Positions 42,896 through 51,704 of a stretch of DNA of 51,704 nucleotides are shown one piece after another. The DNA lies in the NCBI GenBank assembly GCA_049724395.1, contig JAUGWO010000240.1:1-51704 (forward strand), in the 5' to 3' direction. The notes below the pieces were generated by a model. The model was given only the letters and a program-made list of their open reading frames with translations, was not told the DNA's origin and made no database searches. Source of the DNA: Spongospora subterranea f. sp. subterranea. Taxonomy: Eukaryota > Endomyxa: Phytomyxea > Phytomyxea > Plasmodiophorida. Made by a program: the position numbers and the translations under genes. Position 1 is the first letter of the stretch. Each line of letters opens with the position of its first letter.

Positions 42896-45800
42896 CTAGA
42901 TGTAGCACCTCTTTTTCACTGCCCTTCTTAGGATCCTGTTCATTTCTTGCGGGTATTCCCACAGTGCATTTTCAAATGATGAGGTGTTCAAACCTTTGTA
43001 CTCTTTCCTGACTTTACTCAACTTTCCTTGTAACGCCTTGCAGTGTAACACCTGATGTTCAATCGTCTCTATTTCCGTATTACACCATCTGCATATGTTA
43101 CTGTCATCCATATTCAGGTTCTTCAGGTGATTTCTTGCACAAGAGTGCCCAGTTCTTGCTCTGTTGAGAAGCGGGGTTGTAGGTTCAATCTTCCTTTCGT
43201 TTAGCGTCATTAATATCTTAAATTTATCCCTTTCTGGGTATCCTTTGAATCTGCTAGCTTGAACTCGTTCTTTGATGTAATCTTTAAGGTTTTCTCTCTC
43301 TCTTTTCTTAAGATGCAGTTTGAACGATGATTGAATGGGTCATGTTGAATTTCATCGCCGTCCATCGATGCTTGCTTTGCTAGTTGATCAATGTCATCGC
43401 TGTGTCCTATGGGGACTTTCATCTCGTCTTCATTATTGTTGTCGTTTTCCACGTGACTTGGTATAAAGTGTATATCCACCATGTTTTCTTTTGTTAATTT
43501 CGCTAATTTATCTGCACATTCCGCAACGATAGCGTTCACTCTCCTTGGTTTTATCGGTAAGGATTGTAGTTGACTCATCCATGATAAGGAATCTGTCATT
43601 ATGTGGATATGTCTTCCCTCATAGTTCTGGTCTACAGCTATATCTAGTCCACTATTCAGTGCAATAATCTCACATTCATATGATGATGTCACTTCTGTTC
43701 CTAGTTTAACGGTAATTATCTCTTCGTTGGTCTCGCCTTTTTCATCTCTATTTGTATAATCAATTAGCAGAGCTGCCGCTCCTCCGCCAACATCCTTATT
43801 AAAACTCCCATCTGTCCATAGTTCGATATCTGGGTTTGTCGGCAATAGCTTTCCTTTTTTGTGTTTTTTGATTGCTTTTTCCCTATTTGAGGAATGGTAT
43901 TTGACCTTATATAATCCCTCCAATATTCGTGCTGGTATATCAGTCCTAGTATGAACTGCATCATATGTGTCAGGTACTCTCTCTTTGAGTGCTTTCCATA
44001 CCTCCCCTAATGGGGTCCATCCATCGCCATCTCCATTCCAGGCAGCATATTCACTTCCTAATAATGTGCCATTTGCCTGTGCTGAAAGTACTGTCATTGT
44101 TGTCTCTGTGATTATTCTATCCTTTAATAATGGGAATCGTGATATCGCATGTAATAATGGGATTGGTGTCGATGGGAAACATCCTGTATATGTTCTCATA
44201 TAGTCTCTATATGCAATTTCCATCGGGTTCAGAGTGGTCTTCATGGTTTGGTGTATTTCCGCTGCAAGCCATGGCAGGTAGTAATTGAGTTTTCCGCCTA
44301 TGAATCCTCGACATATTTTTTGAAAGGTCGAAACTGGAATTCCATATTTTCGTAGCCCTCTCATTAATTTGCATCTGGTTTTAATGTCCTTTGCTACTTC
44401 TTTGAGATCGATTTTGATTGTTGAGTGGTGATTCTCATCATTTGCTCTTAAGGTTGCCCCTAAATACTTGATTGTGTCTGTTGTTTTGATTTTATGCTCG
44501 TTGACAGTTATTTGGTCTCTATGAGCATGTTCATTGAATAATAAGTGGGTTTTCAGCCATTGTATCTTAATGCGGTTTGCTGTGCACCAGCTTTGCAGCT
44601 TTGAACTCTCTGCCCTCAGTTGATTTTTTACTTCCCATTTGGTTGAATCTGTTGCCCATTGTGTGGTATCATCTACATAAACATTACTATTGACCGTTTC
44701 TATTGGTGCATCGTAGATATATATAATCCATAATAAGACGCTAATACTGGATCCTTGAGGGATTCCGTTCTCTTGATAATGCGGCTCTGTAATATTTTTC
44801 CTGTGGCACACGTGGAATATTCGCTTTGTCAACCATTGGTCGATCAATAATATTAGGTATGAGTCTATTCCCATATTTCTCATCTTTCGTACTAGTAGTG
44901 TTCTCTGTACTCTGTCAAAGGCTTTCATAAAGTCATATACAATTAGGGCGAATTGTTGTTCTTTAGCAGCTGCTAATCCTGCATTATGCAGCAATCTTAA
45001 CAATGCATGCGTAGTACTATGAGCGGGTCTGCACCCGAATTGGTTATCAGGTATGTGCTTTTCCGCTTGGTGTCTTATTCTGTGTTCAGTAATCCCTTCT
45101 ACCAGTTTGGCTATATTAGGCAATAATGATATCGGTCTATATTCACCTGGTTTATCTTTAGGTAATGGTCTGATTTTCGCTATTTTCATATCTTGTGGGA
45201 AGTATCCTAAATCTATAATATCGTTATTAATTGAATTCAGCAACGCGTATTTGTTCATATCATTTTTGCATAATTCTTTGATGAGACTATTCGGTATTCC
45301 ATCAATTCCTCCTGCTGATTTCCTATTGGCCTTAACAACTGCCCTTTCTAGCTCTCTCAAAGTAATCTTTTCCGGTGGTTGAGAGATTCTCTCTTTCCAT
45401 AGTTTTTCAATGAGTAGATCGTGTTCACGCTGTTCATGCTCATTGAGGTTAAGGTCTGCTTCGCTGTAGATTGCCTCAAAACTGTCAGCTATTTTTTCCG
45501 CTTCATCTTTTGCATCAACTTTCTGTGTTTCGTACTTTCGTCTCCGTTTGTTGGTTTGAGGACTTATCTTCTTTACCAGGCTCCATATTTTGGCTCCTGT
45601 TTCGTCCATACATGCCTGTTTAACTTCCGTTCTAAGGCTTGCATTTTTCGCTTTCTGAAATTGTTTCCTCAATGATATTTCCGCTTTTCGCATTTCGGTG
45701 TGCTGCCGTGCAATAAATTGCTGGCTTTTGCATTTCAGTATGGCTTCCTGGTGTTTGCGCTTGAGTTTATTTCGCAAGTTTAACGCAATTTTGAGTTTCG

Positions 45801-48123
45801 TGGTCCAGAATTTGCATCTATTCTGTCTAACATATTTGTGCTTAATGCTATTTTGCAATAGGTCAATGAAAGCTGTTAGTCCCATGTTCTTGCTTTCAAC
45901 ATTCTGCAGTTCCTCTTCTAACGCTTTCGTTGTCGCTCGTGTGTCAATTCGTTGTATTCTTTTACGGCTAGGGGGAATCCTTTGCGTCGATTTTCTTCTA
46001 ATTGTAGTATCTATTGTTGTCGGTGAATGGTCACTGCCTAGCTCTGCGTGCACGTCCCATTGTAAGATCTCCTTTGCCATCTGTCGATTGGCAATGGTGA
46101 TATCTAATGAGTTGTTTCCTCTTGTTGGGCGTTCCGGGTTGTTCATCAGTTTGCATTCTTCCAATATGCTGTCTAGGTATTTGTGAGTTTCGTCATGGTG
46201 GATTCCAAACCGTCTATCTTTGGTGTTGAGGTCACCTGTTAGAAGTATCGGTTCATCTCGCATTTCTACGAATTTGCCGATTTGTTTCCAATATGTTTTT
46301 CTAGTATTTCGATCTATATCCGGTGGTATATATATGTGAATTAATATCATTTCACTATATATTTTTACTATTTGTGTCATGATTCCGTCGTTCCCAAACG
46401 TTTGTATTGCAGGAATGCGCATCACATCTACATTTACATGGTCCCTCCAAAAAATTCCAGCTTGGGTGTACCGGTCATCGGCTTCGTGGTTTGGGAAATC
46501 GTCTACTTGGCGTCTATGGTGAAGTTCTGATATACATATTACATCGACGCGGTTGGTGTTAGCAAATCGAGACAGTTCTTTTGATTTTTGTTCGCTTAGG
46601 GAGCAGGCGTTCCATTGAGCGATTTTTAAGCTCCTGGTTGTTCTTATTTTTCTGGTTTTGGTATTGGTTTTCATGAAATATTGAGTTATTTTCATCTGCC
46701 GTTTGTGTGTTTTAGTTCCGTTCAGGTTTTTGTCCGATGTGTCTGCTATATTGTCTTCCTTGTTGTCTGGTTCTAGTATATTTCCGATCAATTTGGTGAG
46801 TTCGTAGTGGCTCATCTGGCTTGTTGGTGTCTGTTTTGAGGCTGTTTTTCGCGCTGTTTCATTGTCTGCAACTTCTTTGCATTGGCGCTCGCTGTTGGTA
46901 AGCCGTCTTTTATACTGCGTTTCAGTGCCGTCCTTATCTTTCAGCAATGTTCGCTTTTTTGTGCAGATTTGTTTAGAGTGCGTTTGATGTTTTTCATATT
47001 TGGCACGTTGAGTGGGTTGGTCGTCGGAATCGTCGCATGATCGGTGCCTTTTCGGATTTATGTTTTTATCGTGTCTCATCGTTTTGTCTAGCGATGGTTT
47101 TATCATAAATTGCTGTTTGGAATTATCATTTCTAACATTTTGCGTTGCTGAGCTGTCTGTTTTGTTTGATAATTTGTACTGATCAATGTAAAGGTCACAT
47201 TTGTCTGGTGTCATCATACCGCTATTATTCCATTCACTAGCCGTTGTTTCTATAGGGAAAAGGGTCCCATAATGGTTCAAGTCTTGATGTCTCATTGGTG
47301 TTGATGGTTTCCCATGCTTGTGATGTAACAAGTAAATTGTTTTGGTCCATGGTGTTACATCACGTGACTTTGGTAACGTGTTCTCTATCCATTTCTGTAT
47401 ATCTGTTATGAGCGTTGGATTCGACTGACTTATTACTATTATGTTCATTTTAAATTTGTATGCAGCTATGGTGAGTTCGAACAACCCTCCCCATTGTCTA
47501 TCGATACTCATTATATTCAGATATTCATCCAATCCTATGCTGTCATTGTTTGGCAGCGATCCTATATAGGGTTTTAATTTTTTAGCAATGGTTCTTCCTT
47601 GCTCAGGATTTCTAGCGAATTCACATATTTCCTTTCGTAGGTTTTGCACTGTCATATTCGGGATCGCTCCTGATGCTCTGATCGCCTCGAAAGCGCAGTT
47701 TCCTATTCCGATGACATCTCTAAATACGTATTTCGTATTCTTTATCTCCACCATGCATGATGTATGGAGTCCTTTGCTGTTTCCGCCACTGTATGGTGTT
47801 GATTGTTCCAGTGTTTTGTTTTCACTTGTTTTCCATACTTTGCTGTTATTTGGTTTTTTCCCACGTTTTACATTCAACCACACCCTAATTGGAAACAATT
47901 TTACCATGTTCCAATTCCAGGTGTCGAGTGATGCGAAGAATTGGTTGTCGCAGGGGACGGCATCTAATTTCGGGGTGCAATATAAGATCTTGGCCTTCCT
48001 GTATAATGAAATAAACCACAATCTGCCAGTCTTTGTGTACTCCTTCAGCATGTCATAACAGCGGCTTTCAGTGTAGGTAAATTCAATTTGCATTTTGCTC
48101 ATCTTTTTGTGGCCCTTTGTCAT
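42896..48123 (-). CDS. LINE ORF2 (copy B), nearly intact
   Basis: This is the best copy of ORF2. One frame runs without a stop through the OTU-like domain, APE endonuclease, reverse transcriptase and RNase H, and extends upstream through the ORF1 region, for 2295 codons in all (to 50097). Key residues seen: Cys in GIGNCAFEAI, His in NHYGTLFP, endonuclease GDLN and SDHSPT, RT YVDD, RNase H TDGSF, CEIIAL and TDSLSW. One small indel near 43325-43345 separates the C-terminal CCHC region (CRWCNTEIETIEHQVLHC, ending at 42896) from the rest. Copy A has the other reading at that spot, so the ancestral frame was probably continuous. An otherwise undamaged frame argues for recent activity. Confidence 0.85.
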
Positions 48124-48145
48124 ATTTGCTTTATTGAATCTTGAT

Positions 48146-48544
48146 TTACAGGTAACGCCATGGGCATTGGATGGCCCAATGTCCCTCTTCCTGGCATGTA
48201 ATGCACTTAGGCTCATCCTTATTCTTCTTTGGGCATGAGTCGGCCATGTGAGCTTCACTGCATATGTAGCAGGCAATCTTGCCACATTTGTTTTTTTGGA
48301 GGCACTCAATCTGGTAGCATGTTTCACATACTCGTATTTCCTTTTTTTGGAAGGCCAGGGGCTTGTATTGTTTCCCGAATATATGTACCGTTCCCTGCGA
48401 TAGACATTGCTTCGCATCACTTGCCATCTGGAATTGGAACATGGTAGTGTTGCTTCCAATTTGGGTAGCTTTGTCCGGTTGTTTTCCTTTCCAGCCTTGT
48501 ATCGCCATTCCGTTTTTAATAAGGTATGGTGGGATGCCTTGCAC
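48146..48544 (-). CDS. LINE ORF1 second frame (copy B): RRM-like region and zinc knuckles
   Basis: Same as the second part of ORF1 in copy A: GIPPYLIKNGMAIQGW, the TTMFQFQMASDAKQ segment and two CCHC knuckles (CYICSEAHMADSC, CITCQEEGHWAIQC). It lies wholly inside the 2295-codon open frame but in the -1 frame relative to it. The likely ORF1 start (ATG before NADVTNNIS) is near 49177 in the long frame. Confidence 0.65.
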   Translation of the reverse strand: MQGIPPYLIKNGMAIQGWKGKQPDKATQIGSNTTMFQFQMASDAKQCLSQGTVHIFGKQYKPLAFQKKEIRVCETCYQIECLQKNKCGKIACYICSEAHMADSCPKKNKDEPKCITCQEEGHWAIQCPWRYL

Positions 48545-50076
48545 AATAACTTTACGGCTGGTGTCGTGTTTGGACTCTGATGTAGGTCTGATTCGAATTC
48601 CTTTTCTCCCACAGTATTGTTGCAGGGCTTTGTATTGTCCTGAGTGGTTGGAGTTAGTTTCGTTACTATTCTTTTAACTATTCTTCGGTGTGTACCTATT
48701 TTTAGCCCTTTGATGATTATCGTGCCTGTTCCCATTGGCGTAACGTCATTCTTTAGTTTAGCCATGAGCCAAGGTATTTCTTGGATGAGTTCCGGTAATA
48801 GAGTTTCTATTTCATGTTGTGTTTTGGGCATTAAAATCGCTTCGTTATAATTCATCATTGACCGTGGTATGAATTTGTCCTTCATCTTTTTGGTCTTATC
48901 GTATGTTGCATTAGATGTGGTTGCCCTGTCCCTGGGATGTTTTCTTCCTATTGTTTGTTCCTTGTTGGTTTCGGTCTCCATTGGAACGTCCTGCATGATG
49001 CCTAGATGAAGCGTTTCTGTTCGTGGTTTAATTGCGCCACGGATGTATTTTGAGAGCGACACTGGCACGTATAGTATGCCGATTCCCCTAATACAACGGC
49101 CTTTAGTCATCTGTGGGACGTTACTTATTGTGGATTCGTTCATTGTGCTGATATTATTTGTCACGTCTGCATTCATTATCCCTATGTAATTTTGTCGTAG
49201 TGTTGTCTTAATTGTTTTACTTTTGTCAGTATTATGTGTTTCATTAATGTTTTGTGTCCTCTTATGTGTGTTGCTCTTACTTCTGTGCGTTTGTATGTCA
49301 TTATTATTAGGAGCATTATTCCGTGTTTTTGTTGTTGTCGTTCGCTTATGCTTCCACCAAAAAGTGCAATTACTTGGCGTGTATACTGTTCCTGTCAAAG
49401 TCTTGTTAATAGTTGTCGATGTTAATTGTGGCCCTTGTTTGGCCCTGTTAATGGGACCATATTTCGTCTTAACCAGTAGTTTCCACCAAATGACGGCATT
49501 GTACTTCCAGTATAGTTTCAGTGTCACTAGTGTTCCTTTTGGCCATTGCCACCTATAAATGGTTTTATTGTCAGATTGCCACCAATTAATGGTCGTGTTG
49601 TCAGTTTGCCACCAATAAATGGTGGTATTGTCGGATTGCCACCAAAGAATGGTAATATTGTCGGATAGCCACCAGTAAATGGTAGTATTGTCGGTTGAGT
49701 CATTCATACAGCACCGACTTCTAATAATTTTTCTGTCAGTAAAGTACCGACTTCCAAAATATTTTCCGTCAGTGCAGGAATTGACAACAAGGACCTGTCC
49801 GCTCATCTCATACCAATGATAAGTATTCAATGAACGGCGAGAACAGCTTTTGACGGCTGTTCTAAAATTTGGCCCGCTCTGAAGACTCAGAGGAAATTGG
49901 GAGTGCAGCTGACACTTCAGAGTTCTAGTCATCGTCAGGAAGACTACCCCGCCAGGCATCCCTAGACTGTCACCCTTGGTGCCAGCCGACTCCCCACCAC
50001 CAGCAACACGATCGATCGCCGCCAGCATCTCGTCGATTCGTGACTTGCGCAGTTGATTGCGGAGTGAAAAGGATTC

Positions 50077-50450
50077 GGTTACAAGAAGGCCATGCAAACG
50101 CTACTGATGTGGTTCTAGCAAAAAAATTGTCAGCCTTAAAATCGCTGACAACTGGGATTCTCTGAATGATAACCAGCCTTTTGCGTTCGGCTATGGTGAT
50201 CGCGATGGTTTAATCTCAATTGGCGTTGGTTCAGATGCAGACCCGTTTCGGATATGTTAGGTTAGCTCTTTGGATTCGACGATGTTCGGTAATGAATACT
50301 CCAATACGAAGGTTCGCGCTCACTATAGCCGAATGCGAACGGCTGGTTATTATTCTGATTATCCCAGTGTTCAGCGATTTTGAGGCTGTCTATTTTCGCT
50401 AGCACAACATCAGTAGTGTTAACATGACCTTCTTGTAGCCGAATTCGTTT
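50077..50450. repeat. Inverted repeat with coding-like arms
   Basis: Arms at about 50077-50205 and 50320-50450 are reverse complements with visible divergence. Each, read outward-in, encodes a similar peptide beginning KRIRLQEGH and containing TDVVLAK and NQPFAFGY. The family is unknown to me. The left arm is cut by the 5' end of LINE copy B. Confidence 0.7.
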
Positions 50451-50460
50451 CACAACATTC

Positions 50461-50801
50461 CCGTTTCGACAATGTTCGGTAATGAATAATACGAAGGTGT
50501 GCAAAACGATTGGAAAAGCAGTAAACAAAAATTTTACAATCTAAAATCGTCCCTTCCTTAGCGAGGTGAATTTGCCTTGACATTAGGTGTCGATGACCCT
50601 ATTCTGGTCGTTGGTGATCCAATTTCAGGTTGTGTAGAACTCATAAGAGGTTGGGTTGCCCAGAAATAACAGTGGGTCGGGACCTAACTTTACGCATATT
50701 CTGGTTTGGGTGTTCATAACCCAATTCTTGGTTGTTCATGATCCTCAAACATGGTTGCTGTACGCACATTTTAGGGTGCTCGCAACCCGGACTCGTTTTT
50801 A
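50461..50801. other. No recognised gene; weak internal repetition
   Basis: Motifs like GGTTGTTCATGATCC and GGTGTTCATAACCC recur irregularly between 50600 and 50790, perhaps a decayed minisatellite. Nothing coding is supported. Confidence 0.35.
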
Positions 50802-51032
50802 CTACTCGCCTTGATAACCCGAACCATTGTGAGCAATTTGCTGATAGAGCTCATCAGTATTTTGAAGCCTGGAGTCACTATAGAATTTGATGCGCTTGGC
50901 GTAGACTTCAGAGATAGAATTGGTGATTAAATCTTCGATATAATAGACATACTCATTCACGGTGTCGACGAATCGATAAGGCCCGTTCCAAGTACCACAG
51001 AGTATGTTTTTGTTGATGTCATGGTATGGCAT
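50802..51032 (-). pseudogene. Ty3/gypsy integrase tail (fossil)
   Basis: The minus-strand frame reads TWNGPYRFVDTVNEYVYYIE followed by a segment ending EVYAKRIKFYSDS. This is the pattern of the C-terminal, chromo-like end of a gypsy integrase (WxGPYR...Y.VEDL...VHA.RLKFY). Only this end is recognisable. A repeat shared with 28677-28860 adjoins it upstream. Confidence 0.7.
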
Positions 51033-51224
51033 ACAAATGTTCGCGGGTTCTTATGGGTTGAGTAATAATGTGTGCTTCCAGGATTTCCGTACTTCCGCCT
51101 GGCCGCTACAAGTAGCTAGGGTTATCCATTGAAGGAACCTGCTAGACCAGTTGGATTCAGCAACATAACCTGTCCTAACGACCACACAGAATGGGACCTG
51201 CCTCGGTCAAATCGGTGAGCTGTC

Positions 51225-51477
51225 AGCAAAACCAGTGGGTATTCAGGAATATATCGCTCAGGACGATGCTTTCGAAGTTCACCAAGAATTTACTGAAGAC
51301 GATATATTGGGAACATATCGTGAAGATTCGGAGCCTGATGTTGAACTTGAAGCGCCTGAGAGTTGTAGCGAAATCACATTGGAGCAAAAGATCAGTGCTT
51401 TGCAGATGTCCATCGAAATACTCTGTGGGAAATCACTGGAAAACTGTGAAATAATCAAGCAACTACGTTCTCTTTAA
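51225..51477 (+). pseudogene. pogo/Tigger-like transposase C-terminus
   Basis: The frame ends ...VGIQEYIAQDDAFEVHQEF, then DDILGTYREDSEPDVELEAP and ISALQMSIEILCGKSLENCE, and stops at TAA. This acidic tail with a final helical segment resembles the C-terminus of DDE_1 (pogo/Tigger/jerky) transposases, downstream of the catalytic domain. The catalytic part is absent from the window upstream, so it is a truncated piece. The match is by pattern only. Confidence 0.5.
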
Positions 51478-51562
51478 AAAAAAAAATCTGTAGAGAGCAA
51501 CGCGAGCAATTACTTGCGAGCTTGAAACAGCAAAATATCAGATCTTATCTTTCATAAAACAG

Positions 51563-51690
51563 AAATGATTTTTTTATATGCTCTCATGGCGAGCACCTTG
51601 ATGAAACGCTGAATGAGTTCCGGGCACATCTGGTCGTCAGAAACTTGGGCGCGATAGCTATCGCGTGCAGACAGCATATAAAAAAGTCAT
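51563..51690. repeat. Short inverted repeat at window end
   Basis: TTTTTTATATGCT near 51570 and AGCATATAAAAAA near 51677 are reverse complements about 95 bp apart. Possibly a small MITE or transposon end; the window stops before this can be judged. Confidence 0.35.
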
Positions 51691-51704
51691 TTCTCGTTTA
51701 TAAA

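Larger units (their letters stand above)
42338..50066 (-). mobile_element. Full-length LINE, copy B (OTU-bearing, APE/RNase H type)
   Basis: Reverse-oriented copy of the element at 29754-37486, with poly(A) as a T-run at 42338-42352 and its 5' end at 50066. The two copies share the same first base to within a few nucleotides, which suggests that both are full length. The 30-bp tandem repeats lie at about 49544-49693. The poly(A) end sits inside the gypsy RT fossil, while the 5' flank is an unrelated repeat, so no target-site duplication is visible and flanking DNA was probably lost or rearranged. Confidence 0.9.

Noticed and set aside
45698-46186. Long ORFs on the strand opposite to LINE copy B (up to 162 codons)
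   Set aside because: They mirror ORF2 in antisense, occur identically opposite copy A, and show no domain.

Overview
The window looks like nuclear DNA of a fungus-type eukaryote. Genes that can be reconstructed carry several short spliceosomal introns (mostly 43-255 bp, GT...CTAA...AG-like), one gene is a clear ENTH-domain (epsin) gene, and Ty3/gypsy and LINE retroelements make up much of the rest. Small secreted-protein genes and a multi-pass receptor with bacterial-style Cache domains would suit a zoosporic, early-diverging (chytrid-like) fungus. That placement is inference; no rRNA or other marker gene is present.

Layout. 1-1.6 kb: Ty3/gypsy gag/protease fossil with an LTR-like end. 1.9-8.1 kb: mostly unrecognised DNA with two long hairpins (1898-2042 and a 315-bp palindrome at 7755-8069 with 5-bp direct repeats), one unknown helical ORF (3123-3809) and a spliced secreted-protein gene (6251-6788, -). 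8.8-13.1 kb: transposon graveyard (Mutator-like transposase, gypsy integrase, old LINE). 13.2-16.6 kb: a secreted-protein ORF, a hairpin, a 20/21-bp satellite with a 268-bp higher-order repeat, and a spliced secreted-protein gene whose ATG lies about 35 bp beyond the satellite. 17.0-20.1 kb: a six-exon minus-strand gene for an 811-residue membrane protein with two tandem Cache-type sensor modules and no recognisable output domain. 21.6-24.1 kb: a nine-exon epsin gene with an apparent one-base insertion inside the ENTH-coding region. 25.2-29.7 kb: LINE relics and a 1.8-kb Tc1/mariner-superfamily DNA transposon with perfect 27-bp terminal repeats. 29.75-37.49 kb (+) and 42.34-50.07 kb (-): two nearly identical 7.7-kb LINEs in opposite orientation, carrying zinc knuckles, an OTU-like cysteine peptidase domain, an APE-type endonuclease, reverse transcriptase and RNase H. 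Between them lies a further inverted repeat (about 38.3-39.2 / 40.5-41.4 kb) and a gypsy pol fossil. 50-51.7 kb: an inverted repeat, a gypsy integrase tail and the tail of a pogo/Tigger-like transposase.

The host genes do not form an operon or an evident pathway. The receptor and the secreted proteins face outside the cell; the epsin would act in clathrin-coated vesicle formation. Gene models were built by eye from reading frames and splice signals. Exon phases close consistently for the receptor, the two spliced secreted-protein genes and, apart from the single extra base, the epsin gene.
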